A DNA stretch of 64,000 nucleotides from Dallia pectoralis (GCA_029465975.1 CM055728.1:7242548-7306547), one strand, 5' to 3'. Numbered from the stretch's first letter, positions 36,601 through 51,600 are shown. The notes: generated from the letters alone by a model not told the origin. Numbers and translations: made by a program.

Positions 36601-39600
36601 AGTGAGCAGGTGTGGTATGATCTACATGGAACCATCTCAGCTGGGCTGGGAGCCCCTGGTGGCCTCCTGGATCAACACCCTGCCCGAACCACTGCAGGCC
36701 CCAGAAAACATCACCCTGATTATGGAGCTCTTCCATTGGCTCATTCCCCCGTCCTTCAGGATGCTGCGTAAATACTGCACGGTGGGCCCAGAATGCGGAC
36801 GCATCGTATTGCAGATATACTTCTGACATCGACTGTCACCCTGCCAGCACAGTTAATATCTGAAGTCTGTCATGTCTTCCAGGAGGTGATACCAACCAGC
36901 AACAGCAACACAGTGGTGTCTCTGACTCGCCTCTTTGAAATGCTTCTCACCAAACCTCTGAAGGAGGACACAGGGATCAAAAACATACGGACCTGGATTA
37001 TGGTAAGACAGCTGACATGGTCCTCCTGCATGTGGCTGTACGGATCCGAAGCGACCGAAGGCAACACAGTTCTTGTCCATGCCTCTTCCATCTTTCGTTC
37101 CGTCTTAGGCAACCTTCGCCTTCTCCCTGGTGTGGTCTGTGGGGGGCAGCTGCGACATGGACAGCAGGGAGAGATTTGACAAGAACCTCCGAGAGATCCT
37201 TTCGGGCAAGGCAGATGGGCACCCCATCCCGTCTGCCGTGTCCAAATGGGAGTGCCCCCACGATGACAAGGGTCTGGTGTACGACTACTATTACGAGGTG
37301 TGTAGTACGGACCCAGTCGGAAAAAACATCTCCCTATTAGGTTGGAGGTATTTCTCACTTATCTTTTTCCCAGTTTAAAGGGAAAGGTCGCTGGGTTCCC
37401 TGGACCGACTCGATCAAGAACGTCCAGCTAGGGGACGAGACCACCAAAGGGAGGGATATTATCATTCCTACCATAGACACGGTCCGATACACCTACCTGA
37501 TGGACCTCTGCATCGCCTATGGAGTGTAAGCAGCCAAACCAATAAGACAATAAGCCTGTCCTGAGATTATATGTAAGCAGCCAAACCAATAAGCCTGTCC
37601 CGAGATTATATGAAAGCAGCGAAACCAATAAACCTGTCCTGAGATTATATGAAAGCAGCCAAACCAATAAACCTGTCCTGAGATTATATGAAAGCAGACA
37701 AACCAATAAACCTGTCCTGAGAATATATGAAAGCAGCCAAACCAATAAACCTGTACTGAGATTATATGAAAGCAGCCAAACCAATAAACCTGTCCTGAGA
37801 TTATATGAAAGCAGCTAAACCAATAAACATGTCCTGAGATTATATGAACCAGCCAAACCAATTAGACTGTCCTGAGATTATATGAAAGCAGCCAAACCAA
37901 TAAGACTGTCCTGAGTTTATATGAAAGCAGCCAAACCAAAAAGCCAGTCCTGAGATTATATGAAAGCAGCCAAACCAATAAACCTGTCCTGAGATTATAT
38001 GAAAGCAGCCAAACCAATAAACCTGTCCTGAGATTATATGAACGCAGCCAAACCAATAGACCTGTCCTGAGATTATATGAAAGCAGCCAAACCAATAAAC
38101 CTGTCCTGAGATTATATGAAAGCAGCCAAACCAAATAGCCTATCCTGAGATTATATGAAAGCAGCCAAACCAAAAAGCCAGTCCTGAGATTATATGAAAG
38201 CAGCCAAACCAATAAAACTGTCCTGAGTTTATATGAAAGCCGCCAAACCAATTAGACTGTCCTGAGATTATATGAAAGCAGCCAAACCAATAAGACTGTC
38301 CTGAGATTATATGAAAGCAGCCAAACCAATAAACCTGTCCTGAGATTATATGAACCAGCCAAACCAATTAGACTGTCCTGAGATTATATGAAAGCAGCCA
38401 AACCAATAAGACTGTCCTGAGTTTATATGAAAGCAGCCAAACCAAAAAGCCAGTCCTGAGATTATATGAAAGCAGCCAAACCAATAAACCTGTCCTGAGA
38501 TTATATGAAAGCAGCCAAACCAATAAACCTGTCCTGAGATTATATGAACGCAGCCAAACCAATAAACCTGTCCTGAGATTATATGAAAGCAGCCAAACCA
38601 ATAAACCTGTCCTGAGATTATATGAAAGCAGCCAAACCAAATAGCCTATCCTGAGATTATATGAAAGCAGCCAAACCAAAAAGCCAGTCCTGAGATTATA
38701 TGAAAGCAGCCAAACCAATAAAACTGTCCTGAGTTTATATGAAAGCCGCCAAACCAATAAACCTGGCCTGAGATTATATGAAGGCAGCCAAACCAAATAG
38801 CCTATCCTGAGATTATATCAAAGCAGCCAAACCAATTAGACTGTCCTGAGATTATATGAAAGCAGACAAACCAATAAGACTGTCCTGAGATTATATGAAA
38901 GCAGCCAAACCAATAAACCTGTCCTGAGATTATATGAACCAGCCAAACCAAATAGCCTGTCCTGAGATTATATGAAAGCAGCCAAACCAATAAACCTGTC
39001 CTGAGATATATGAAAGCAGCCAAACCAATAAGGCTGTTCTGAGATTATATAATTGCATTGTAGGTTCTTGAAATGAAGCAGGTGAATTGCATTAGGAAAG
39101 ACCCCAGTATGGTTTTAATTTAGGAAGATACGTTTAGAGGAGTGGCCAGTCTTTCTCTGGCTGTGCTGGGTGAACTTTTATTTGTGTAATAATTATTAAA
39201 TGCATTTTTAATGCCGAGAATGCAAGAAGCCAAACCCATAATGTAGTTGTAGATTCTTAACATCTCTATGGTGAATTGCATTGGGAGAAAAAATATGATT
39301 ATTTTTTAAAAGCTGGGACGACTATGGTGTATATATAAAAGCATGATTTCTTGTAACTGGATTGAATGGTGTGATATTACCTTGTATTCTTTTAAACTTA
39401 GCAACAAGAAGAATTGTGTGTTCGGAGTAGCATTGAAGTAGAGAACCTGCGTGAATGACTCAATATCTCCAAATGAAATTGTCTGTTCAGACCGTTGCTG
39501 TTTGTGGGGCCTACTGGGACGGGAAAGTCGGTGTACGTTAAGGAGAAACTTCTGAACAACCTGGACAAAGACCGCTACCTGCCTTTCTTCATTAACTTCT

Positions 39601-42600
39601 CAGCTCGTACCAGCGCCAACCAGAGCCAGGTGAACCTCGAAGAGATACAACATACTACATGATAATTTCCAAACATCCATCAAAAAGCCATTTAATTTAA
39701 ATTCTGACACTATTTGTAGAACATTATCATGTCCAGGCTGGACAAACGACGGAAGGGGGTGTTTGGCCCCCCCATGGGGAAGAAGTGTGTCATCTTTGTG
39801 GATGACATGAACATGCCTGCCCTGGAGCAGTTTGGGGCACAGCCGCCCGTGGAGCTCCTACGACAGTACCTGGACCATGGCAACTGGTAATCTGTCAGTC
39901 TGATTGGCTCTTTCTCCAGTGCTGGATATATACAGCATTTAAAAAAGATTTATGTCATTTATCTGAGCAAGAAGTATTTAAAAGAACATTGTATTGCATC
40001 AATGTCCACACAAAGTAACATACATATAATGAAAATAAATCTTACCAGATTACCAATTATACCAATTATTGTACTATTGTCTATTTGGATTTAACCTAAT
40101 ATTTTATAGTGTTTTGACAAGCTGTAATAAATAAATGACAATATGGTTTCATTCTGTCCAGGTATGACCTGAAGGATACATCTAAGATAACCCTGGTGGA
40201 CTTGCAACTCATCTCCGCCATGGGGCCCCCTGGTGGCGGGAGAAACGCGGTGACTCCTCGCTTCCTGCGCCACTTCAACATCACCAGCATCAACGCGTTC
40301 AGTGACGACACCATGGTGCGTATCTTCTCCAACGTGGTGTCCCTCTACCTCCGCAACAACGACTTCCCCCCAGACTACTTCACCGTGGGCAACCAGATAG
40401 TAGCAGCCACCATGGAGGTGAGTAGGGTTGAGCTGTACCGCAACTCACCAATGTCTAATTCATGATTATGGCCTCATTCCAATATTATAATATAGTCAAA
40501 GCTGCTTCTATGTTTCTGTATGTTTCTTCAAGCACAGCTTGTCAAGGCATTCCACTGTAATATGTGTATACATGTTATAGACCACTAAACTGGACCAGCC
40601 TAGACCACAACCCACACTGGATTTATATCAGCAGAACGATAATCAGTCTATTCTTCAAACATGTTGTTATATGTGTATACATGTTATAGACCACTAAACC
40701 GAACCAGCCTAGAACGATAATCAGTCTACTCGTTATTCTTTAAACATGTTGTTATATGTGTATACATGTTATAGACCACTAAACTGGACCAGCCTAGAAC
40801 GATAATCAGTCTACTCGTTATTCTTCAAACATGTTGTTATATGTGTATACATGTTATAGACCACTAAACCGAACCAGCCTAGAACGATAATCAGTCTACT
40901 CGTTATTCTTCAAACATGTTGTTATATGTGTATACATGTTATAGACCACTAAACCGAACCAGCCTAGAACGATAATCAGTCTACTCGTTATTCTTCAAAC
41001 ATGTTGTTATATGTGTATACATGTTATAGACCACTAAACCGAACCAGCCTAGAACGATAATCAGTCTACTCGTTATTCTTCAAACATGTTGTTATATGTG
41101 TATACATGTTATAGACCACTAAACTGGACCAGCCTAGAACGATAATCAGTCTACTCGTTATTCTTCAAAAAAGTTGAAACGCTGTTTAAGTCAACTAAAA
41201 TGTGTGTTATTTATCTTCTCTGTTACAATCTTTTCTTAATGCTTCACCTGTATCCTCTCCAAAGGTCTACAAGAAGGCCATGCAGAATCTGCTTCCCACG
41301 CCAGCCAAATCCCACTACACGTTCAACCTGCGAGACTTCAGCCGTGTGATCCAGGGCTGCCTGCTCTTGAAGAAGGAGTCCCTGGAGGGCAAACGCACCC
41401 TGGTGCGCCTCTTCGTCCACGAGGTGTTCCGTGTCTACTACGACCGCCTGGTGGACGACCAGGACCGCGCCTGGCTCTACCTCCTTGTGAAGGACATCGT
41501 CCGGGACCACTTCAGGGAGAACTTTGACCAGGTGTTTGACCACCTGAAGGCGGAGGACCAGAAGGCGGTAGGTACAGAAAGGGAGATCGTTCAGCGGTTT
41601 GAGCGTCGATCAGGATAGACGGGTGTTGCTTGGCATTGCCTGTATATTAGCTCCTTAGCAATGCAGTAGATTTAAATAATAATAAGAAATAATAATAAAC
41701 AAATTACAAATGTGCTGCTGTGTAGTCCTGGTGATGGAGGTTCCCTTGTGTTCTCCAGCCCCGTGAGGAGGACATGCGTAACCTGCTGTTTGGGGATTAT
41801 ATGAACCCTGACCTTGAGGACAACGATCGCCTGTACGCTGAGGTCCCCTCCATGGAAAGCTTCAGCCAAGTGGTGGAACTCTGTCTGGATGAGTACAACC
41901 AGACCCACAAGAACCGCATGGACCTCGTCATCTTTCGGTGAAAGGCTCTTAGCATCAATCTTCAGGGTTCTGGGTGAGCAATATGTGGTCATCTACACTG
42001 TGAATCTGACTCGTGTGTTCATTTGCGTTTAGCTACGTGCTGGAGCACCTGTCTCGTATTAGCCGTGTTCTGAAGCAGCCGGGGGGCAATGCCCTTCTGG
42101 TAGGGGTGGGGGGCAGCGGGCGCCAGTCCATCACCCGCCTCGCCACCTCCATGGCCAAGATGACCTTGTTCCAGCCGGAGATCTCCAAGAGCTACGGCCT
42201 GAATGACTGGAGGGATGACCTAAAGGTGAGACGTTCTCGTGTGAGACGTCTATAGTGCATGTTGGATTGGCTTCTTGTTTTTTAGCCAATAGGAGTTACG
42301 GTTAGATAACAGTGTGGCCTAGTTAACAAGCTGGTACTGAGAGTACAACTTACAGGGTTTCACTTTTGTATTTGTCGTCTAAACTTTTGCTTTTTTTCCC
42401 ATGATGCAGCTGTTGCTTAAAAGTGCCGGGGTTAAGGGTCAGAAGACAGTGTTCCTGCTAACTGATGCTCAGATTAAAGATGAGGCCTTTCTAGAGGATG
42501 TGGACAGTGTTCTGAACACTGGGGAGGTGCCCAACCTGTTCGCCGTGGACGAGAAGCAGGAAATTGTGGAAGTAATAATATGTCCTTTACTCAGGTTTAA

Positions 42601-45600
42601 GCAGTAGCATACTAATGGATACTAATGATTGTGAACAGTAATAATATCAGTGTCCTCCTCCTTTGCTCAGGCGGTGCGTCCTATCGCCCAGGCTGGTAAT
42701 AAGAGTGTGGAGTTCAGCACTCTGGCCCTGTATGCCTACTTTGTGATGCGCTGCAGGGAGAACCTGCACATTACAGTGGCCTTCAGCCCCATAGGGGAAG
42801 CCTTCCGAAACCGGCTGCGACAGTTCCCCTCTCTCATCAACTGCTGCACCATCGACTGGTTCCAGGTACAAGGCAAAGCACACACAACGTGTTGCATCAA
42901 ATGTCTTACTTCCTAACGTACCTGCAGCAGTGTACTGTTAACAGCCATTTTATCCTGTTCGACCTGCAGCCCTGGCCAGAAGAGGCGCTAGAGCGCGTGG
43001 CCAACAAGTTCCTGGAGTCACTGGAGATGAGTGAGCATGAGAGACAGGAGGTCATGCCCATCTGCATTACATTCCACACAACCGCCATTCAGCTCTCTCA
43101 AAAGTATACAAAAGCCATCAAGTACTTTTGACTAAAATCAAATTATTACACGTGTTGTTGGAGAGCTGATGATTTAACAGGATGTTTTCGTTCCCAGGTT
43201 CCTGTCAGAGCTGGGTCGCCATAACTACGTGACGCCGACCTCCTACCTGGAGCTGATCGCTGCCTTCCGCCAGCTGCTTGGCCAGAAGAGAGACACGGTC
43301 ATGAAGGCGAAAAAGAGATACACCAATGGCCTGGACAAACTGGCCTTCGCTGAGTCTCAGGTACTTGTTTTTATCATTCTACCAACGCATGTATGGATCT
43401 CTATTGATCCGAAATGGCATGGATTGTTGTCTGGTTACGTAACGTTACTTGAGACCGAAAAGCAGCTTGAGTGAAGTGTTCATAAACAATGCATACAGTA
43501 TCTCTTAAAGGTGAGTACACCCCTCAAAGTTTTGTAAAAATTTGATTATATCTTTTCGTGTGACAACACTGAAGACATGGCACTTTGCTACAATGTAAAG
43601 CAGTGATTGTACAGCCTGTATAACTGTGTACATTCGATGTACCATCAAAATAACTCGCACATTTCTAAACCGCTGGCAACAAAAGTGCGAACTTATAACC
43701 CATAAGTGAAAACATCCAACCTATTGTGAGATGCTGTACGTCCGCTTTAATCCTGTCGCATTGTTGAGCCTCTGTACTGTTGCTCATGAGGATGACGATC
43801 TGTTGAGTAGGTGAGTGAGATGAAGAAGGAACTGGTGGACCTGCAGCCTAAACTGGAGCAGGCCAAGATAGACAACACCAAGATGATGAAGGTGTTAGAG
43901 GTTGAGTCGGTGCAGGTGGAGGCCAAGAGCAAAGTGGTGCGTGTGGACGAGGAGGCCGCCACCCTGAAAGCCAATGAGGCCCAGGCCCTGAAAAACGAGT
44001 GTGAGAACGACCTGGCCGAGGCAATACCTGCCCTGGAGATGGCCCTGGCAGCCCTGGACACCCTGAAGGTACAGCAAGCACCATAGGGATTCCCATCAGC
44101 AGTGCCTGCTATGTTTACATGAACCACATTGGTATTACACTCGTTATGTTAATGGACAAAGTGTGATCAGATCTCCTCTGATGTTTTAGCCTGCCGATGT
44201 AGCTATTGTGAAGTCCATGAAGAGCCCTCCGTCAGGGGTGAAGCTGGTCATGGCGGCCGTGTGTGTGATGAAGGAGCTGAAACCTGATCGGATTGCTGAT
44301 CCTGCTGGGACTGGACAGAAGGTTAGAAAACTGGCCATACTCTTAAAATGATATCAACTCAATGGGTTATACGTTTATTCATGCTTTCTTACCTTTTTGA
44401 AAAGATTCTTGACTATTGGGGACCAAGCAAGAAGCTACTTGGAGACATGAATTTCTTACGTGACCTGAAGGAATACGACAAGGATAAGATCCCTGTGAGT
44501 TCGAGTGAAAATTGAAAAATGTAATTGTTTAATGGCATTAAAGCATTTGATGAATATACATGCATACTGTACATTCTCCTCCCCTTTACCCGCTAGGTCC
44601 ACGTGATGCAAAAGATCAGAAGCGAGTACATGACCAACCCTGACTTTGACCCGGCCAAGGTGGCTAAGGCCTCCTCCGCTGCCGAGGGCCTTTGCAGTTG
44701 GGTCACCGCCATGGAGATTTACGACCGGGTGGCAAAGGTAGTGGCACCTAAGAAAGCCGGCCTCGTCGAGGCTCAACGCTCGCTGGCCACCACCATGACC
44801 CTGCTGGACGAGAAGAGAGCTGAGCTGAAGGAGGTGGAGGACCGCCTGGCCCTGCTGCAGCAGACCTTTGAGGAGAAGACAAAGGAGAAGGCCCAGCTAG
44901 AGTTCCAGGTGGACCTGTGCGCCTGCAAACTGGAGAGAGCTGAGAAACTCATCGGAGGCCTCGGTGGTGAAAAGACCAGGTGCGTGCAGATTAAAGACGT
45001 GAATGATCAGATGAACGTATGCTTCCAGTGGTTTGTGCCATTAATAACTGAGGGACCAGACTGAGGGACCAGAAGAACTTGCTGTGTGCTGAGATACTCT
45101 GTGTGCTGTCTCCATGCAGGTGGTCCAAGGCAGCCGATGACCTGCAAAACATCTATGACAACTTGACCGGTGACGTGCTGATCTCTGCCGGGGTCATCGC
45201 CTACCTGGGAGCCTTCACGGCCGGCTTCAGACAGAATTGCACCAAGATCTGGACCAAGCTCTGCAAGGTAAAGACATGCACACAACCCCGCCTCAGTTCA
45301 ACACCAACCTATTTCCCCAAATCTCAATCATTCTCCTAATCTAATCCTATCCCCCAGTCTAAGAACATTCCGTCATCAGATGATTTCTCCCTAAGTAAAA
45401 CTCTGGGAGACCCTATAAAGATCCGGGCATGGAATATTGCCGGCCTGCCAACCGACAGCTTTTCCATAGACAACGGGGTGATCGTTAGCAACTCCCGTCG
45501 ATGGCCCATGATGATCGACCCGCAGGGACAGGCCAACAAGTGGGTGAAGAACACGGAGAAGGACAACAACCTGAGCGTAATCAAGCTGACAGACGGTGAC

Positions 45601-48600
45601 TACATGAGAACCCTGGAGAACTGCATCCAATTCGGTACTCCTCTGCTGCTGGAGAACGTAGGGGAGGAGCTGGACCCTGCACTGGAACCCCTGCTGCTCA
45701 AGCAGACCTTCAAACAAGGTAGCGGGCGGTGGGCGGCGCTCCGGTGGAAGTTTCGTCACCCGCGGGCGTTTTGTCGTGATGTACTGTCGTTTGTTTGTCC
45801 CTCTCAGGGGGAATGGATTGCATCAGGCTGGGGGAGAGTGTGATCGAGTATTCGTGCGACTTCCGGTTCTACATCACCACTAAGCTGCGGAATCCCCATT
45901 ACCTTCCGGAGCTGGCTACCAAGGTGTCCCTGCTCAACTTCATGATCACCCCGGAGGGGCTGGAGGACCAGCTGCTTGGCATTGTGGTCGCCAAGGAGAG
46001 GTTGGCGCTGGAAAACTGCTGCATTTCACTATGTTGTACAGATCTGTTGCATTTAGTGGTAGATCGTTTCTCCAGTAATTAGGTTAGAACACACTCTGTT
46101 ATGTACTGCAAAGGTTGTGCATGGAAAACCTAGATCTTTAGTTTTGACTGTTTGTAGTTATTGTATATGATGAAAGGTAACAATCTAGAGTTTAGTAAAT
46201 TCTGCAATAACATATGTTATCAGATTTGTGTCTGTTAAATCTGATCAAGCTTGATCACTTACAGGAAGACAGAAAATAAATCATTCTAAGTTAATTTTTC
46301 TACAGGCCAGAACTGGAGGAAGAGAGGAACGCTCTAATCCTGCAGTCTGCATCCAATAAGAAGGTCTTAAAGGAAATCGAGGACAAGATCCTGGAGACAC
46401 TGTCATCGTCCGAGGGAAACATCTTAGAGGACGAAAGTGCCATCCAGGTCCTCGACTCGGCCAAAATCATGTCCAACGAGATCTCCAAGAAACAGCAGGT
46501 GCGGCTCACACTGGAAGGATTAATGAAAATACTACGATCAGAGGGTCTTAAACTTGCTTGTAATCGATATCCCAACCCTCAGATTGCTGAGAAGACAGAG
46601 ATCAAGATCGCTGAATCAAGGGAGGGTTACAGAGCCATCGCCAAGCACTCCTCTATTCTGTTCTTCAGCATTGCTGACCTGGCAAACATCGACCCCATGT
46701 ATCAGTACTCTCTGAGCTGGTTTGTCAACCTCTACCTAAACTCGATACAGGACAGGTGAGAATTGTGCCGCTGCCCAGGTATGAAATCTCATTGGACTTT
46801 TCCATTTGACAAAGTGGCCTTTTGCTCTATATAACACAGTTAAACTGTATTTCAGTTACAAGTCCAAAATCCTGGAGAAGAGACTGAGGAACCTCATCGA
46901 CCATTTCACCTACAACCTTTACTGCAACGTGTGTCGCTCCCTGTTTGAGAAGGACAAACTGCTCTTTTCCTTCCTACTCTGCTCCAACCTCCTCCTGTAG
47001 GTCTAATTAAAGACATTGATTCTAGTTAATTTACATATCAATACAAAAACTTAATTTCTATTATTAGAATTATCTATATTTTTTTTTGACAAAGTCTGAT
47101 GTAAGATTGTTTGACAAGTCTTTTCTGTCTTCTAACAACCCCCAGAGCTAAGAAGGAGATAGAGTATGGTGACTTTATGTTCCTGCTGACTGGAGGGGTG
47201 GGGCTACAGAACCGTATCCCTAACCCAGACCCTAACTGGCTGCAGGAGAAGAGTTGGGATGAGATCTGCAGGGCCAGCCACCTGCCCAATCTCCAGGGAC
47301 TCAGGTATTAAATGTATTTTATGTTTGTATATGTATGTAATATTCCCCATTTTTTACAATATATAAGCAACTAATCTAACTTAATATTTTTTTGTCTAAA
47401 CTGTCTAACAGGTTATTGTATTGACTAGGAAGATGTTTTTGCCCACTATTCTCTACGGTTCATTTTCAACGTTTTCCAAACCAGATTAAGTTTCTAGTCT
47501 TCGTCACAAGTTGCTCTGTAATGATTTTCTAATCATCGGTTTTGGTGCTGATTCTAAAGCGAAGACAGTATTACATTTGTCCAACATAAGGAAATTGCAG
47601 ATCTGTTTAATTTAATTAATGAATTGTTTCTAAAGTTTTCTGTTGTCTGTGATTTCTTCAATCGGGATGTCTTTATCAATACATTTAATTTTAATTTACC
47701 TGAAATATCCATGTATCCTAATGTTAATAAAAAATAATACTATCTTGTGTATTACTTTTTCATACGTCTGTATGGAATATCTCTGTTGTTCCCATAGTGA
47801 GAGCTTCATGAAGAACCCGGAGAGGTTCTTAGTAATCTATGACAGCAAAGAGCCGTATAATACCAAGCTGCCTGTGCCCTGGTGTGACAGACTCAATCAC
47901 CTACAGAAGATGATCATCTACCGCTGTCTCAGACCAGACAAGGTTAGGAAAGACAAAGAATCTGGTTAGATGTACTGCTGATGTTTAACAAATGTCATGG
48001 CGGAGAATACAATATAAAAAAAGACAGTGAACAGTTCATACTTTGAGAAAGCATGCTATGTAGGGACAATTACAGATCTACAGGCAAATAACACATACTA
48101 GTATAAACATTACAGTACGTATACGATTACCTTTTTTCGTTACTTCTTATTTCTCCAGATTGTGCCGGCTATAACTAACTATGTGACTGTCAATCTGGGG
48201 AAGAAGTTTGTAGAGCCGCCTCCATTTGACCTGAGTAAAAGTTACACAGATTCCAACTCCAGCATCCCTCTGGTGTTTGTGTTATCTCCTGGAGCTGACC
48301 CCATGGCCAGTAAGCACTACCCCACACACCGTATGACCCCATGGCCAGTAAGCACTACCCCACACACCGTATGACCCCATGGCCAGTAAGCACTACCCCA
48401 CACACCGTATGACCCCATGGCCAGTAAGCACTACCCCACACACCGTATGACCCCATGGCCAGTAAGCACTACCCCACACACCGTATGACCCCATGGCCAG
48501 TAAGCACTACCCCACACACCGTATGACCCCATGGCCAGTAAGCACTACCCCACACACCGTATGACCCCATGGCCAGTAAGCACTACCCCACACACCGTAT

Positions 48601-51600
48601 GACCCCATGGCCAGTAAGCACTATTCCACACACCGTATGACCCCATGGCCAGTAAGCACTACCCCACACACCATATGACCCCATGGCCAGTGAGCACTAC
48701 CCCACACACCGTATGACCCCATGGCCAGTAAGTACTATCCCACACACCGTATGACCCCATGGCCAGTAAGTACTATCCCACACACCGTATGACCCCATGG
48801 CCAGTAAGTACTATCCCACACACCATATGACCCCATGGCCAATAAGCACTACCCCACACACCGTATGACCCCATGGCCAGTAAGCACTACCCCACACAAC
48901 GTATGACCCCATGGCCAGTAAGCACTACCCCAAACATGGTATGACCCCATGACCAGTAAGCACTACCCCACACACCGTATGACCTCATAGCCAGTGAGCA
49001 CTACCCCACACACCATATGACCCCATAGCCAGTGAGCACTACCCCACACACCGTATGACCTCATAGCCAGTGAGCACTACCCCACACACCATATGACCCC
49101 ATAGCCAGTAAGCACTACCCCAAAAACTGTATGATTCCATAGCCAGTAAGCACTACCCCAAACACTGTATGACCCCATGGCCAGTGAGCACTACCCCACA
49201 CACCGTATGACCCCATGGCCAGTAAGTACTATCCCACACACCGTATGACCCCATGGCCAGTAAGTACTATCCCACACACCGTATGACCCCATGGCCAGTA
49301 AGTACTATCCCACACACCATATGACCCCATGGCCAATAAGCACTACCCCACACACCGTATGACCCCATGGCCAGTAAGCACTACCCCACACAACGTATGA
49401 CCCCATGGCCAGTAAGCACTACCCCAAACATGGTATGACCCCATGACCAGTAAGCACTACCCCACACACCGTATGACCTCATAGCCAGTGAGCACTACCC
49501 CACACACCATATGACCCCATAGCCAGTGAGCACTACCCCACACACCGTATGACCTCATAGCCAGTGAGCACTACCCCACACACCATATGACCCCATAGCC
49601 AGTAAGCACTACCCCAAAAACTGTATGATTCCATAGCCAGTAAGCACTACCCCAAACACTGTATGATTCCATAGCCAGTAAGCACTACCCCAAACACTGT
49701 ATGATTCCATAGCCAGTAAGCACTACCCCAAACACTGTATGAACATACATTTGCTACTGCTTTGGTTTGGTACCAAACATGGCTCATGCCTCACCCCGCT
49801 CCCCACCTCCAGGCTTGCTAAAGTTTGCCAATGACAAGAACATGGGCGGGACCAAGTTCACGTCCATCTCCCTTGGTCAGGGCCAGGGCCCCATTGCTGC
49901 CAAGATGATCCGCACAGCCATGAAAGAGGGCACCTGGGTGTGCCTGCAGAACTGCCACCTGGCTGTCTCCTGGATGTCCACACTGGAGAAGATCTGTGAG
50001 GACTTCAGCCCAGAGACCTGTCACCCAGACTTCAGACTGTGGCTTACCAGCTACCCCTCACCCAAGGTACGGTAGAGGACTGGCCCCAGCCTGGTCAAGA
50101 AGTGGGGAATACATTTCTAAGCATTCCATTATGTCCTTTTGTGTGTCAGTTTCCAGTGACAATTCTGCAGAACGGAGTGAAGATGACAAATGAACCGCCC
50201 ACGGGTCTAAGACTCAACCTGCTTCAGTCCTACCTGTCAGACCCTGTATCAGACTATGCTTTCTTCAATGCCTGCACGGGCAAAGAACTGGTAAAGATTG
50301 GTGATATTGTTTACACACACACACACACACACACAGACACAGACACACACAGAACACACACACAGAACACACACACAGAACACACACAGAACACACACAC
50401 AGAACACACACACAGAACACACACACAGAACACACACACAGAACACACACACAGAACACACACACAGAACACACACACACACAGACACAGACACACACAG
50501 AACACACACACAGAACACACACACAGAACACACACACACACACACACACACAGAACACACACACAGAACACACACACAGAACACACACACAGAACACACA
50601 CACAGAACACACACACACACACACACAGAACACCTGACTGAGTTATTGTTCTCCCAATTGTTCAAAGGTGTGGGAGAAGCTCTTGTATGGTGTTTGCTTC
50701 TTCCATGCTCTGGTTCAAGAGAGGAAGAAGTTTGGTCCTCTGGGCTGGAACATCCCCTATGGGTTCAATGAGTCGGACCTGCGTATTAGCATCAGGCAAC
50801 TACAGGTAGTATACAGTTTGGAACACAAGGCTGAAGTTTACCTCTAAAAAGGACTGTGTGATGCAGATTGTGTATGGTAGTGGTATATGACGTGTGATGC
50901 AGATTGTGTATTGTAGTGGTATATGACGTGTGATGCAGATTGTGTATGGTAGTGGTATATGACATGTGATGCAGATTGTGTATGGTAGTGGTATATGACG
51001 TGTGATGCAGATTGTGTATTGTAGTGGTATATGACGTGTGATGCAGATTGTGTATGGTAGTGGTATATGACATGTGATGCAGATTGTGTATTGTAGTGGT
51101 ATATGACGTGTGATTCAGATTGTGTATGGTAGTGGTATATGACGTGTGATGCAGATTGTGTATTGTAGTGGTATATGACGTGTGATGCAGATTGTGTATG
51201 GTTGTGGTATATGACGTGTGATGCAGATTGTGTATGGTAGTGGTATATGACGTGTGATGCAGATTGTGTATGGTAGTGGTATATGACGTGTGATGCAGAT
51301 TGTGTATGGTAGTGGTATATGACGTGTGATGCAGATTGTGTATGGTAGTGGTATATGACCTGTGATGCAGATTGTGTATTGTAGTGGTATATGACGTGTG
51401 ATGCAGATTGTGTATTGTAGTGGTATATGATGTGTAATGCAGATTGTGTATGGTAGTGGTATATGATGTGTAATGCAGATTGTGTATGGTAGTGGTATAT
51501 GACGTGTGATGCAGATTGTGTATTGTAGTGGTATATGACGTGTGATGCAGATTGTGTATGGTAGTGGTATATGACGTGTGATGCAGATTGTGTATGGTGG

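Larger units (their letters stand above)
32910..37002 (+). other. dnah12: dnah12 exons 30-35: AAA2 (aa 1524-1799)
   Basis: Exons 32910-33019, 33172-33355, 33511-33651, 36403-36486, 36593-36781, 36883-37002. AAA2 binds nucleotide structurally. Walker A GEPFAGKT (1565-1572), Walker B WVVFDGPIDTLWIE and the sensor stretch TVSRCGMIY are present. Exon 32 ends at a GC donor (AAG/gcaagg, 33651/33652), and the following 2.75-kb intron holds an 85-bp minisatellite and two transposon relics. Exon 34 is ended at 36781 because that alone keeps frame with EVIPTSNSN in exon 35. Confidence 0.92.
37109..41937 (+). other. dnah12: dnah12 exons 36-42: AAA3 (aa 1800-2260)
   Basis: Exons 37109-37297, 37374-37525, 39491-39629, 39720-39886, 40162-40417, 41265-41567, 41759-41937. 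AAA3 is a regulatory ATP site that gates motor release from microtubules. Walker A GPTGTGKS (1919-1926), the Walker B region VIFVDDMNMPALEQFGAQPP, AMGPPGGGRN and FNLRDFSRVIQG are intact. Introns 37 and 40 carry minisatellites. Confidence 0.94.
47146..50805 (+). other. dnah12: dnah12 exons 58-63: AAA6 (about aa 3234-3563)
   Basis: Exons 47146-47304, 47798-47942, 48159-48309, 49813-50066, 50150-50290, 50668-50805. Family stretches: FLLTGGVGLQN, MIIYRCLRPDK, PLVFVLSPGADPMA, SLGQGQGPIAAKMI, TWVCLQNCHLA, RLWLTSYPSPKFPVTILQNG, ERKKFGPLGWNIPY. Exon 60 ends inside ADPMA/S at 48309, and its last 14 bases are part of the adjoining minisatellite unit. Confidence 0.94.

Noticed and set aside
37428..39023. 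Minus-strand frames with repeated hydrophobic 13-residue units resembling membrane segments
   Set aside because: Translation of the 39-bp minisatellite; composition is dictated by the DNA unit.
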